Shown: positions 53,648 through 62,350 of the stretch, piece after piece | How positions within the stretch are numbered: position 1 is the first letter of the stretch | Layout of the letters: every line of letters begins with the position of its first letter | NCBI RefSeq assembly: GCF_039697315.1 | Contig: NZ_CP155619.1 | Location: 2,666,001 to 2,730,000, forward strand | Direction of reading: 5' to 3' | Source: Pseudomonas abietaniphila | GTDB taxonomy: Bacteria > Pseudomonadota > Gammaproteobacteria > Pseudomonadales > Pseudomonadaceae | Length of the DNA stretch: 64,000 nucleotides | Translations under genes and position numbers: made by a program | The notes under the pieces: model-generated | What the model saw: only the letters and a program-made list of their open reading frames with translations | Database searches by the model: none | What the model was told of the DNA's origin: nothing

Positions 53648-54622
53648 TTATTTAGCGTCTGCCGACACCGGCTTTGGCTCCCGCGCCACCCGCCCGCGAT
53701 CCTCCCTCGGGCACACCACAAACCGAGCCTTGTAGCTGCGCGTGAAATACGACGGCGACTCAAACCCGCACGCAATGCTGACTTCCAGCACGCTCATGTC
53801 GCTCTGGCGCAACAGTTGCCGGGCCTTTTCAAGCCGCAGGCCGAGGTAGAAGTTACTCGGTGTGTCGTTCAGGTGCAGACGAAACAGGCGCTCCAACTGA
53901 CGACGCGTTACCTGAATGCCTTCGGCCAGTTCGAGAGTGCTGAGGGGCGGCTCGGTGTGTTGCTCCATCACCCCGATCACCTGCACCAGCTTCTTGTTGT
54001 TGATGCCGTAGCGCGTGGCGATCTGCATGCGCTGGTGGTCTTTGCGCTGACGAATGCGGCCGAGCACGAATTGTTCGGACACCTTGATCGCTAGATCCGG
54101 GCCGTGCGACTGACCGATCAGATCAAGCATCAGGTCAATGGACGCCGTGCCGCCTGCCGACGTGATACGGCGGCGGTCGATTTCGAACAATTCCTGGGTG
54201 GCCTGCAGGTTTGGGTAGGTTTCCTTGAACGCGTCCAGCGCCTCCCAATGCAGGGTCAGGCGATAGCTTTCCAGCAACCCTGCCTCGGCCAGCACAAAGC
54301 TGCCGGTGTCGATCGCGCCCAGCGTCACGCCTTCCAGATCGAGTCGACGCAGCCAGTGCTCCAGTGTCGAGGTGTAAAACTTCAGCGGGTCGACACTGCC
54401 CATCACCCACAGCGTTGCGCCCTTTTTCAACGGCTCCAGCGCCGCATCGGCGTTGACCGACATGCCGTTGCTGGCAATCACCGGCCCGCCGTCGATGCTC
54501 AGGATGTGCCAGCGATACAACTCGCCCCCAAAACGATTGGCCACGCGCAACGGCTCCAGCGCCGAGACGAAACCCATCATGGAAAAGCCGGGCATGAGCA
54601 AGAAGTAGAAATCCTGGGACAT
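53648..54622 (-). CDS. cdhR: carnitine catabolism transcriptional activator CdhR (GlxA family)
   Basis: 324 residues. N-terminal DJ-1/PfpI-like domain (FYFLLMPGFSMMGFVSALEP, GAIDTGSFVLAEAGLLESYR) and a C-terminal AraC DNA-binding domain (about 215-310: TLELAEGIQVTRRQLERLFR, VLEVSIACGFESPSYFTRSY). CdhR senses carnitine and activates the carnitine genes in P. aeruginosa. The start MSQDFYFLLMPGFS and the nearby carnitine genes favour CdhR over its paralogue GbdR. It is transcribed away from the carnitine genes, from which it is separated by the 2.5-kb bacteriocin module. Confidence 0.87.
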   Translation of the reverse strand: MSQDFYFLLMPGFSMMGFVSALEPLRVANRFGGELYRWHILSIDGGPVIASNGMSVNADAALEPLKKGATLWVMGSVDPLKFYTSTLEHWLRRLDLEGVTLGAIDTGSFVLAEAGLLESYRLTLHWEALDAFKETYPNLQATQELFEIDRRRITSAGGTASIDLMLDLIGQSHGPDLAIKVSEQFVLGRIRQRKDHQRMQIATRYGINNKKLVQVIGVMEQHTEPPLSTLELAEGIQVTRRQLERLFRLHLNDTPSNFYLGLRLEKARQLLRQSDMSVLEVSIACGFESPSYFTRSYKARFVVCPREDRGRVAREPKPVSADAK

Positions 54623-54857
54623 TCACGGAACTCATGAAAATAGATGAGCAGCAAGTGCCATATTAAACCGAACACTCGCGACAAATCGACAAGCATCAAC
54701 CGATAGATAATGACTATCAAGAAACATACTTTCGGTTAACTCTTTAAATTTTGACTTGACCCAAAATGATGAACAAGGTTAGGTCGATATTGCCAATATA
54801 TTTCTGGTCAGAACAAACACCTCAAACACAGGCGATTACATTTAACACCGCGCTTAT

Positions 54858-54881
54858 CCCATGTGATTATCGTCACATGGG
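54858..54881. promoter_or_regulatory. perfect inverted repeat with CRP/Vfr consensus
   Basis: CCCATGTGA TTATCG TCACATGGG. The core TGTGA-N6-TCACA is the exact CRP/Vfr recognition pattern, flanked by symmetric CCCA/TGGG. It ends 35 bases before the bacteriocin ATG, so it could act on the bacteriocin promoter. A plain operator or hairpin is the alternative. Confidence 0.5.
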
Positions 54882-54916
54882 CAAGGCCTGCCTATGCGCA
54901 AAAAGGAAAAATTAAA

Positions 54917-55390
54917 ATGAAGCCAAAACCTGCCAATACTCGAAGCACATTAGTTATTGAACAGCCCATAGTCATCACTCCAGATCAGATCCAAGTTTAC
55001 TCTGATAATGGTTCCGGTGGAGGTTATACGCCGCAGGAATTCGATTGGGGCTCCACTATCAATGGCAGCGGTTGGGGAGCAGACATGGAACGCCCTAAAG
55101 GCGTGGGGGGAAAAGGGACGATTCATAACATTGCGACACCTAATGTAATGATCGATTTCATGGGTGAGCAAACTTACAATCAATCAGTCATCGACGCACA
55201 GTACAACTCGCGATTTAGCACCGCGGCCGCGGAAATCGAACGCGAGTTGCAAGAGGCGAAGTCAGGAGCAAAAAAAGGTCGCGACCTAACACTAAGCGAA
55301 TCGCTCGCTATCGACCAAAGCACAACATTAGACTTGATAGACACGAAAAAAGCAACATATCTAACCTATCCGATCGCGCCAGAAGCCTGA
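54917..55390 (+). CDS. pore-forming bacteriocin, N-terminal fragment (frameshifted)
   Basis: 157 residues before an out-of-frame TGA. It starts MKPKPANTRSTLVIEQPIVI behind AAGGAAAAATTAAA, a good ribosome site. There is a Gly-rich flexible segment (SDNGSGGGYTPQEFDWGS, GVGGKGTIHN) as in colicin translocation regions. TLVIE near residue 10 could be a TonB box. After about residue 140 (DTKKATYL) the frame leaves the family; the continuation is found one base back, in the next feature. AT-rich relative to neighbours. Read with the next entry as one broken gene. Confidence 0.7.
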   Translation: MKPKPANTRSTLVIEQPIVITPDQIQVYSDNGSGGGYTPQEFDWGSTINGSGWGADMERPKGVGGKGTIHNIATPNVMIDFMGEQTYNQSVIDAQYNSRFSTAAAEIERELQEAKSGAKKGRDLTLSESLAIDQSTTLDLIDTKKATYLTYPIAPEA

Positions 55391-55410
55391 ATGGACTTAG
55401 TCCTTATTAT

Positions 55411-56628
55411 TTGATGGAGGTTATCCCACGCGAGATGATGGCAAAGTTCTTGAATGAGCGAACAGCGAATCTGGAAGAGCTTGCGAAATTGTACAAACTC
55501 TTTGATGACGCATACTCAGCTGCATTAGAGATAAAGCTTTTGACATTATCGGAAAAAACTCTATCGGGCATGTTGCCCGGAATCGCAGCTCAAAAGGATA
55601 ATGCAGAGTATGAAGCAGGAACAAGCGCCACGTTTGCTGCCCAAGACCTGCGGATGTCTGTTATTGAAAGAGAGCGTGATATTTACGTTCAACAGCTTCC
55701 AAAATTTCTGCAATCTGAATTTGCGACCGAAGCGGGTCACATGGAGGACCTGCCTACCTCTCAGGCCCTAAGGCATTACCAAGCAACGCTCGAACGAATG
55801 GCTGCAAATAAACTCTCGGAGATCCAGCCCATCCAAGCGCCACCTCCATACAGTAGAGGCGGGATCACTATCTACTTCTCGCCTAACAACCCGCAGATCA
55901 GTGCTCCTCTCAGCAAGCCAGAGCTGGAGGCTCTAAATGAGCTTGTCTACCTGCAGAACAATACCAAATTGGGCACCAAGTGGTTGACCTATCACGAAGC
56001 CCTTTTGAAAACTGAATCTGCGGCGCACTTGAAAGGCACGTCTGAAAAATTCTCCGACTTAGGGAATCGGGCGGATGACGCTGAGCAAATGAAAGACGCC
56101 ATAAAATTCACAATGGACTTCTATGCAGAAGCGGGGGAAAAATTTGGAGACAACGCCTCCGCGTTGGCAGAAAAAATTTCTCAGCGTGCCAGAGGTAAGA
56201 AAATCAGAAACGCCGAGGAGGCGCTTAAAGCTTATGACAAATATAAACATACGCTGGATACAAAATTCAGTGTCAAGGACCGAGATGCCATTGCCAAAGC
56301 GCTAGAGTCGCTTGACGCCGAAACTATGGCTAAAAGTCTTACAAAACTTGGAAAGTCTTTAGGAGCTGCAGGAGTCGCGATCGATGCTTACGACCTAATA
56401 GATGAGGCAAGAAAATCCACGACTACCGGGGACTGGAGCCCATTCTTTATTAAAGTTGAAACTATTCTTCTTGGCAAAACCGCATCCGTGTTGATTGCTG
56501 TTATGTTCGGCCTGACGGCCTCTACCCCCATTGGGATCTTAGGATTTGCTTTGATAATGGCAGCGACTAGCGCGATGATCGACGACGAATTAACCACTCA
56601 AATAAACGATTTTATCATGAGTTTGTAA
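55411..56628 (+). CDS. pore-forming bacteriocin (pyocin S5/colicin Ia type), C-terminal part
   Basis: 405 residues as an open frame; the frame is open further left to about 55346 (LSDRARSLNGLSPYY), so this is the rest of the gene upstream. A middle coiled-coil-like part is followed by a pore-forming colicin domain (about 230-405): AIKFTMDFYAEAGEKFGDNA, KKIRNAEEALKAYDKYKHTL, DRDAIAKALESLDAETMAKS, and the hydrophobic hairpin ending TASTPIGILGFALIMAATSA. It depolarises the inner membrane of related bacteria. The TTG at 55411 is not a convincing natural start. Whole gene 54917-56628 would give about 570 residues, the size expected for an S5-like bacteriocin. Confidence 0.85.
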   Translation: MMEVIPREMMAKFLNERTANLEELAKLYKLFDDAYSAALEIKLLTLSEKTLSGMLPGIAAQKDNAEYEAGTSATFAAQDLRMSVIERERDIYVQQLPKFLQSEFATEAGHMEDLPTSQALRHYQATLERMAANKLSEIQPIQAPPPYSRGGITIYFSPNNPQISAPLSKPELEALNELVYLQNNTKLGTKWLTYHEALLKTESAAHLKGTSEKFSDLGNRADDAEQMKDAIKFTMDFYAEAGEKFGDNASALAEKISQRARGKKIRNAEEALKAYDKYKHTLDTKFSVKDRDAIAKALESLDAETMAKSLTKLGKSLGAAGVAIDAYDLIDEARKSTTTGDWSPFFIKVETILLGKTASVLIAVMFGLTASTPIGILGFALIMAATSAMIDDELTTQINDFIMSL

Positions 56629-56638
56629 CCAGTCTATC

Positions 56639-56658
56639 GGGATGACGCAAGTCATCCC
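56639..56658. terminator. hairpin between converging bacteriocin and immunity genes
   Basis: GGGATGAC gcaa GTCATCCC, a perfect 8-bp stem over the 3' ends of both genes, the last bases of the immunity gene included. No long T-run. Confidence 0.5.
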
Positions 56659-56978
56659 TTCCTCGCAAGTAGCCATGCGACATAACCAATACCAACAGGA
56701 ATAGCTGCCACCATACATATCAAACCGAAAAGAGCGGTCATCCCCGAAACTCTAGACCCAACCAGCACCCGTTCTTGGCCGCAGCGGGGAATTAAGACGC
56801 AAACGAATGCCCAAATAAAATAACGAGACACCGGATACAAAATAGCACTTGCAATCATTACAATCATGAAAGCTACATTTTCTTTCCAGCTCGGAGCAAA
56901 GTCGCAGAAAACCATTCCTCCCAATATCGAATACAAACATCCCATAGGAAAATTTCTCATAAAAAAACTTTTATCCAT
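56652..56978 (-). CDS. bacteriocin immunity protein (colicin Ia/S5 type)
   Basis: 108 residues with three or four membrane spans (LYSILGGMVFCDF, NVAFMIVMIASAILYPVSRY, FIWAFVCVLIPR, GMTALFGLICMVAAIPVGIG). Immunity to pore-forming colicins is given by small polytopic inner-membrane proteins encoded on the opposite strand directly behind the toxin, exactly this layout. ATG 56978 follows GAAGGGCGATAAG; the frame extends five codons to a TTG. It appears intact although the toxin gene is broken. Confidence 0.8.
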   Translation of the reverse strand: MDKSFFMRNFPMGCLYSILGGMVFCDFAPSWKENVAFMIVMIASAILYPVSRYFIWAFVCVLIPRCGQERVLVGSRVSGMTALFGLICMVAAIPVGIGYVAWLLARKG

Positions 56979-57402
56979 CTTATCGCCCTTCAATTTAATT
57001 CATATCTCAACGATACTCAGCTTGAGTCGAATGCTTTCACCAAAGCATAAGCATCAATAATCTTACAAGCCTTATCCTATGAGCGCCCCCATAATTTCAG
57101 ACTCGCGCATAGCTCACCCATCATCATGCGTAAAACCGTGAGGTATCTAGCGATCAATTCAGGAATTAAGAGCGTTACGTGAAGCAGAACACATTTGGCA
57201 TCCGCGGAAACAATCTTTGAAAAAAGTGTTTCTTGTTTCTCCACTCCTATGCCTTCAAGCAATCGTACAGGTCGCTACCGTGCAAGAGCTTGTCGCCGCT
57301 GTGCGTTTTGAAGCGCCTTGGCCTGCGTAGCTTTGCACCTCAAAAGCGGGTGGCAAACGCCCGCGTCAGACAAACGACCCTGGCCTGCAAGGAAACTCAC
57401 TC
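56979..57402. other. right flank of the bacteriocin module
   Basis: 424 bases with no supported gene. The first 200 or so are AT-rich like the bacteriocin genes, and base composition returns to the chromosomal norm near 57260. The promoter of the carnitine cleavage-enzyme gene must lie in the last 150 bases. I see no direct repeats marking an integration site. Confidence 0.45.
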
Positions 57403-58290
57403 ATGAACCACGACGTCATCATCACCTGCGCACTCACCGGTGCTGGCGACACGACCGGGAAAAGCCATCTGGTCCCGATCACACCCAAACAAATCGCCGC
57501 CGCTGCCGTTGAAGCCGCCAAAGCAGGCGCGACCGTCGTGCATTGTCATGTGCGTGATCCTCAAACCGGCAAATTCAGCCGCGACGTCGAGCTGTACCGC
57601 GAAACCATGGACCGGATCCGCGAGGCGGACATCGACATCATCGTCAACCTGACGGCCGGCATGGGCGGCGACCTGGAAATCGGCCCGGGTGAGCGTCCTA
57701 CCGATTTCGGTCCGAACACCGATCTGGTCGGTCCTCTTGCACGTCTGGCCCACGTTGAGGCGCTGTTGCCGGAGATCTGCACACTGGACTGCGGCACGCT
57801 TAATTTCGGCGACGGCGACACCATTTATGTCTCCACCCCGGCGCAACTGCGTGCGGGCGCCAAGCGCATTCAGGAATTGGGCGTGAAGGCTGAGCTGGAA
57901 ATCTTCGACACCGGTCATCTGTGGTTCGCCAAGCAGATGATGAAAGAAGGCCTGCTGGACAACCCGCTGTTCCAGCTGTGCCTGGGCATTCCGTGGGGCG
58001 CGCCTGCCGACACCACCACCATGAAAGCGATGGTCGACAACCTGCCAGCCGACGTGGTCTGGGCCGGGTTCGGCATTGGTCGCATGCAGATGCCGATGGC
58101 GGCACAAGCGGTGCTGCTGGGCGGCAACGTGCGCGTCGGGCTGGAAGACAACATCTGGCTCGATAAAGGCGTACTGGCGAGCAACGGCGCACTGGTCGAA
58201 CGCGCCAGCGAAATCCTCAGCCGCATGGGCGCACGGGTCATGACCCCCGCCGAAGGCCGCGTGAAGATGGGCCTGAAAAAGCGTTTCTGA
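57403..58290 (+). CDS. cdhC: 3-dehydrocarnitine cleavage enzyme (BKACE family)
   Basis: 295 residues, zinc-dependent beta-keto acid cleavage enzyme. It joins acetyl-CoA with 3-dehydrocarnitine to give acetoacetate and betainyl-CoA. The metal-binding pair is in [15 protein letters not shown] (His about 46 and 48); other blocks are [36 protein letters not shown] and [20 protein letters not shown], with the catalytic Glu in [14 protein letters not shown]. Start [20 protein letters not shown] is family-typical. Betainyl-CoA is then hydrolysed to betaine, which enters the gbc/dgc/sox route. Confidence 0.92.
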   Translation: MNHDVIITCALTGAGDTTGKSHLVPITPKQIAAAAVEAAKAGATVVHCHVRDPQTGKFSRDVELYRETMDRIREADIDIIVNLTAGMGGDLEIGPGERPTDFGPNTDLVGPLARLAHVEALLPEICTLDCGTLNFGDGDTIYVSTPAQLRAGAKRIQELGVKAELEIFDTGHLWFAKQMMKEGLLDNPLFQLCLGIPWGAPADTTTMKAMVDNLPADVVWAGFGIGRMQMPMAAQAVLLGGNVRVGLEDNIWLDKGVLASNGALVERASEILSRMGARVMTPAEGRVKMGLKKRF

Positions 58291-58311
58291 TCCCGAGTTT
58301 CACCTATCTCC

Positions 58312-58403
58312 CTGTGGGAGCGAATTCATTCGCGAGACGCCAGTACATCCGACGGAGATGTATTGGCTGATACCGGCCCCTGCGAATGAATTCGCTCCAA
58401 CAG
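58312..58403. repeat. REP-type palindrome pair, GAATTCATTCGCGA family
   Basis: CTGTGGGAGCGAATTCATTC mirrored by TGCGAATGAATTCGCTCCAA; the right arm has a C to A change. Located within the carnitine gene series. Confidence 0.85.
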
Positions 58404-58443
58404 TTGATCGCATCGACCACAGAATTTTCGTCAGGACATCACC

Positions 58444-59409
58444 ATGACCTTCATCACCAACATCAAAACCTTCGCCGCACTCGGTAGCGGTGTCATCGGC
58501 AGCGGCTGGGTGGCGCGCGCCCTCGCCCACGGCCTGGATGTCGTGGCCTGGGACCCGGCGCCGGGTGCCGAAGCCGCGCTGCGCAAACGCGTCGCCAATG
58601 CCTGGCCCGCGCTGGAACAGAAAGGCCTGGCCGCCGGTGCTTCGCAGGACCGTCTGCGCTTTGTAGCGACCATCGAAGAATGTGTGCGTGATGCCGACTT
58701 CATTCAGGAAAGCGCCCCGGAGCGCCTCGATCTCAAACTGGACCTGCACAGCAAGATCAGCGCGGCCGCCAAACCCGACGCAATCATCGGCTCCAGCACC
58801 TCGGGCCTGTTGCCTTCGGAATTCTACGAAAGCGCGACCCACCCCGAGCGCTGCGTGGTCGGCCACCCCTTCAACCCGGTGTACCTACTGCCATTGGTCG
58901 AAGTCGTTGGCGGCAAGAACACTGCGCCGGAAGCCGTTCAGGCGGCGATCAAGGTCTACGAATCACTGGGCATGCGTCCCCTGCACGTGCGTAAGGAAGT
59001 CCCGGGCTTTATTGCCGACCGTCTGCTGGAAGCGCTGTGGCGTGAGGCCCTGCACCTGGTCAACGACGGCGTGGCCACGACCGGAGAAATCGACGATGCC
59101 ATCCGATTTGGCGCCGGGCTTCGCTGGTCGTTCATGGGCACCTTCCTGACATATACCTTGGCGGGCGGCGACGCTGGCATGCGTCACTTCATGGCGCAGT
59201 TCGGCCCGGCGTTGCAGTTGCCGTGGACCTACCTGCCAGCGCCGGAACTGACCGACAAGCTGATCGACGATGTCGTCGACGGCACCAGCGATCAGCTCGG
59301 AACGCACAGCATCTCGGCACTCGAGCGCTATCGCGATGACTGCCTGCTGGCCGTGCTGGAAGCGGTGAAAACCACCAAGGCTAAACACGGGATGGCGTTC
59401 AGCGATTAA
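58444..59409 (+). CDS. cdhA: L-carnitine dehydrogenase
   Basis: 321 residues of the 3-hydroxyacyl-CoA dehydrogenase superfamily, oxidising L-carnitine to 3-dehydrocarnitine with NAD. The Rossmann motif is [20 protein letters not shown] (residues about 12-31), the catalytic region includes [20 protein letters not shown] (His), and the C-terminal helical domain includes [20 protein letters not shown]. Length and order (cleavage enzyme, dehydrogenase, thioesterase) equal P. aeruginosa PA5387-PA5385. Palindromic repeats stand on both sides. Confidence 0.94.
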   Translation: MTFITNIKTFAALGSGVIGSGWVARALAHGLDVVAWDPAPGAEAALRKRVANAWPALEQKGLAAGASQDRLRFVATIEECVRDADFIQESAPERLDLKLDLHSKISAAAKPDAIIGSSTSGLLPSEFYESATHPERCVVGHPFNPVYLLPLVEVVGGKNTAPEAVQAAIKVYESLGMRPLHVRKEVPGFIADRLLEALWREALHLVNDGVATTGEIDDAIRFGAGLRWSFMGTFLTYTLAGGDAGMRHFMAQFGPALQLPWTYLPAPELTDKLIDDVVDGTSDQLGTHSISALERYRDDCLLAVLEAVKTTKAKHGMAFSD

Positions 59410-59432
59410 GTCCCGCGCCATCCGCCTTTTAC

Positions 59433-59524
59433 CTGTGGGAGCGAATTCATTCGCGACGTGGTGGCACAGACGACAGGAATGTGTCGAATGTTCCGGCCAA
59501 TCGCGAATGAATTCGCTCCCACAG
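59433..59524. repeat. REP-type palindrome pair, GAATTCATTCGCGA family
   Basis: CTGTGGGAGCGAATTCATTC mirrored by GCGAATGAATTCGCTCCCAC, between cdhA and cdhB. Confidence 0.87.
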
Positions 59525-59552
59525 TGAGTTCAACCTGCTCCGGATATTCATC

Positions 59553-60032
59553 ATGCCCGCCCTGACCACTTACAAAACCCCGATCCTCGCCGATTGGGTC
59601 GATTACAACGGCCATCTTCGCGACGCGTTCTACCTGTTGATCTTCAGCTACGCGACCGACGCGTTCATGGACCGCATTGGCCTGGCCAGCGATGACCGCG
59701 ATGCCAGTAAAAATTCGCTGTTCACCCTGGAAGCCCATATCAACTACCTGCATGAGGTGAAACTCGGCGAAGACGTTGAAGTGCGTACCCAGATCGTCGC
59801 CCATGACCGCAAGCGCGTTCAGCTCTACCACAGCCTTTACAAGGTCGGTGGCGAGGAGGAACTGGCGGCCAGCGACCAAATGCTGCTGCACGTGGATCTC
59901 GCTGCGGGTCCCAAGTCCGCGCCGTTCAGCGAATCGTCGCTGGAAGCGCTGCGTCAGCTCACCGAAGCCCAACACGATCAACCGGCTCCCGCCTATGTGG
60001 GTCGCGTAATCGGGCTGCCCGCCAAAGCCTGA
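59553..60032 (+). CDS. cdhB: betainyl-CoA thioesterase
   Basis: 159 residues, hot-dog fold thioesterase of the 4-hydroxybenzoyl-CoA type. The catalytic Asp region is PILADWVDYNGHLRDAFYLL and the second strand block is YLHEVKLGEDVEVRTQIVAH. In P. aeruginosa the CdhB product hydrolyses betainyl-CoA to glycine betaine, closing the route from carnitine to betaine. It converges with the MFS gene 3 bases away. Confidence 0.92.
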   Translation: MPALTTYKTPILADWVDYNGHLRDAFYLLIFSYATDAFMDRIGLASDDRDASKNSLFTLEAHINYLHEVKLGEDVEVRTQIVAHDRKRVQLYHSLYKVGGEEELAASDQMLLHVDLAAGPKSAPFSESSLEALRQLTEAQHDQPAPAYVGRVIGLPAKA

Positions 60033-60035
60033 ACC

Positions 60036-61304
60036 TCACGCCACGGCGCGCTTCCCGGTGGTCGGTGAAGCGACGCTGGCAGTAGGCTCGTCATCCAGTT
60101 TGATGAACATCGCCAACACCGGGCCCAGCAACACGACAACGATGGAGGCGCTGAAAGCCGCCATCCAGTTCGTGCCCGTCACGTCCAGCAACCAGCCGAT
60201 CACCACTGGAGAGACTGCGCCAGCCACTGCCATGCCAAAGAACGTGCAGGCGCTGGACGTCGCCGAATGCTCATGTGACACCTCTGTCCCGATGACCCAC
60301 AACGGGGAATCCGCGAGCTCGGAGCAGAAGAATGAAAAGCTCAGCCCAGCCGCGCAGATATAGATGTTTTGCGTGAACATCAGCGGTATCAGCCCGATGA
60401 TCGATGCAAGAAAGCCGAAGATGATCAGGTCGCGTCGCGAGCGGAGTTTGTTGCCGGTCACCTTGAAGCGCCAGTCCGACAGCATCCCGCCCACCGCCGT
60501 TCCTACGGTGCCGCCGAGCAAGACGAACGTTGAAAACAACGCGGTCTTGGACAGATCCATCCCGTAACGCTGTGTGAAAAACGACGGAATCCAGTTCAGG
60601 AAAAACCACAGCACCCAGCCATGACAAAAGCACGTCGCCGCTGCGGGCCAGACCTTGCGCAACATGGTGGGCCAATGCACCGGGGTCGGCGCTTTCACGG
60701 GCTCCATGACCACCGCTTCGACCTGTTTCTTCGACTCGCCGAGAATGAAATACATGGCAAACATGTACACCAACGTCAGCACGCCGAGGATGATGAACGC
60801 CGCGCGCCAGGAGAACTGCAGAATCAGGAACGTGACAATCAACGGTGCCAGCGCGTTGGCCAGCCGCCCGGAAGCATGCATGACGCCCTGGGCCGTACCG
60901 CGTTGCGTGATAGGAATAGCCCTCGCGATCATCCGCGCCGCCGTGGGATAGATCGGCGCTTCACCAATGCCGACAACGAAACGGGCAATCACCAGAATGA
61001 TGAGGCCGCTGACCAGACCCGTGGCGATGGTCGCCACCGACCAGATCACACCGTAAAGCAGCATCGCCTTGCGCGAGCCGATCCGGTCACTCAGCCAGCC
61101 ACCAGGAATCATGAAACAGCTGTAAGCGACCGCAAAGGCCGAGAACATCATGCCCAGGTTGGTGTTGCTGAAGCCCAGTTCCTTACTGATGGTGGGCGCG
61201 GCGACCGCAAGGTTCGTGCGGTCGACATACATGATGAAAGCCATGACGCAGAGCAACACGAACGTCAGTGTTGCCCTGCGCTTCTGCGCAAGAGTCGGTA
61301 ACAT
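60036..61304 (-). CDS. MFS transporter, anion:cation symporter (GudP/ACS) family
   Basis: About 422 residues with 12 membrane spans. ACS-family signatures are visible: TLTFVLLCVMAFIMYVDRTN, FMIPGGWLSDRIGSRKAMLL between helices 2 and 3, and VVGIGEAPIYPTAARMIARA in helix 4. Such transporters carry sugar acids, tartrate or small aromatic acids with protons or sodium. It is the last gene of a leftward cluster with the hydrolase and PdxA2-like genes, so it likely imports their shared substrate. ATG 61304 has AGGTGG in front; a GTG three codons earlier is possible. Confidence 0.9.
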   Translation of the reverse strand: MLPTLAQKRRATLTFVLLCVMAFIMYVDRTNLAVAAPTISKELGFSNTNLGMMFSAFAVAYSCFMIPGGWLSDRIGSRKAMLLYGVIWSVATIATGLVSGLIILVIARFVVGIGEAPIYPTAARMIARAIPITQRGTAQGVMHASGRLANALAPLIVTFLILQFSWRAAFIILGVLTLVYMFAMYFILGESKKQVEAVVMEPVKAPTPVHWPTMLRKVWPAAATCFCHGWVLWFFLNWIPSFFTQRYGMDLSKTALFSTFVLLGGTVGTAVGGMLSDWRFKVTGNKLRSRRDLIIFGFLASIIGLIPLMFTQNIYICAAGLSFSFFCSELADSPLWVIGTEVSHEHSATSSACTFFGMAVAGAVSPVVIGWLLDVTGTNWMAAFSASIVVVLLGPVLAMFIKLDDEPTASVASPTTGKRAVA

Positions 61305-61395
61305 TTTATCCACCTGTTGTTATCTTTATCGTGGAACGAGCAGCCCGTTCGGACCGCTCGCGTCGCTAATTCGTACAGAGAACCTGTACCGCGAC

Positions 61396-62274
61396 TTACT
61401 TGAAGAAGCCCTGAAGCACTTCATAGGTTTCGTCAGGGCATTCTTCCTGCAGGTAATGACCTGAGGGCACTGTGGCCGTCTGCACGATGTTGGTCGCGTA
61501 ACGGCTCCAGACTTCTGCGGCGTTGTGGTTACGGCCGACCCCGCCTTTTTCGCCCCAGAGAATCAACGCCGGGGTGTCGACACGACGACCTGCGTCGAAG
61601 TCAGCGGTGTCCATGTCCAGATCGATGCCGAACGTGGCCCGGTAGTCTTCGCACATGGCATGAGTGGTGGCCGGATTCTTGATGCAGCGAATGTAATCGG
61701 CCAGCGCCTCGGGACCGAAAAAGGCGGTTCCCTGTGCGGTTTTAGACAGTTTGCGCAGAATGAAGAACTCAGGATCGGCGTCCATCATCCGCTCAGGCGT
61801 CGGCGCATCCTGGGTCATGAAGAACCAGTGCCAAGAGAATTTCGCCCACTGACGCGTGACGTTATTGAGCAGGTGATGCTGCGGCAGCATGTCGACGAAG
61901 CCGGCCTTGAGCACTTTTTCCGGGTGATCCAGGCACATGCGGTGCAGCACGCGGGCGCCACGGTCGTGCCCGGCCGCATTGAACCGCTCGAAGCCAAGCG
62001 ACTGCATCACTTCGACCTGATCCTGCGCCATGGCACGGAACGAATAATCAGAGTGATCACCCCCGCCCTCGGGCTTGGAGCTGTCGCCATAGCCACGCAG
62101 GTCGGTGCACACCACGGTGAAGTCCTTTGCCAGACGTGGTGCGATTTTGTGCCAGGACAGATGGTTGAATGGGTTGCCATGCATCAGCAACAGCGGAGGA
62201 CCCTCGCCGCCCACGACGGTGACGATCTCGGCGCCGCTGGTTTTGACGGTGGTTTTGGTGAAATTCTCGAACAT
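61396..62274 (-). CDS. alpha/beta hydrolase, haloacetate (fluoroacetate) dehalogenase-like
   Basis: 292 residues. The nucleophile region AAGHDRGARVLHRMCLDHPE has the Asp-Arg-Gly-X-Arg arrangement of fluoroacetate dehalogenases, in which the two Arg hold the substrate carboxylate. The oxyanion motif HGNPFNHLSWHKI, a HW pair in FSWHWFFMTQD (halide pocket in the true enzymes) and the late His in VPSGHYLQEECP complete the set. True dehalogenase activity cannot be decided by eye; hydrolysis of another small acid ester is possible. It is the middle gene of the three-gene cluster. Confidence 0.85.
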   Translation of the reverse strand: MFENFTKTTVKTSGAEIVTVVGGEGPPLLLMHGNPFNHLSWHKIAPRLAKDFTVVCTDLRGYGDSSKPEGGGDHSDYSFRAMAQDQVEVMQSLGFERFNAAGHDRGARVLHRMCLDHPEKVLKAGFVDMLPQHHLLNNVTRQWAKFSWHWFFMTQDAPTPERMMDADPEFFILRKLSKTAQGTAFFGPEALADYIRCIKNPATTHAMCEDYRATFGIDLDMDTADFDAGRRVDTPALILWGEKGGVGRNHNAAEVWSRYATNIVQTATVPSGHYLQEECPDETYEVLQGFFK

Positions 62275-62350
62275 ATCGCCAGCCTCTTCTTATCGATTTT
62301 ATGCTTGGGTACGAACGTCCTTTCCTGCGGGAAGCATTCCTTGTCTCGGT

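Noticed and set aside
55340..55355. Programmed -1 frameshift signal in the bacteriocin
   Set aside because: The A6 run is read G AAA AAA in the zero frame, not the X XXY YYZ heptamer, and no strong downstream stem is obvious. Slippage remains possible but is not claimed as programmed.
57077..57262. Small minus-strand open frame in the bacteriocin flank
   Set aside because: 61 codons, no ribosome site that stands out, no recognisable sequence; kept as intergenic.
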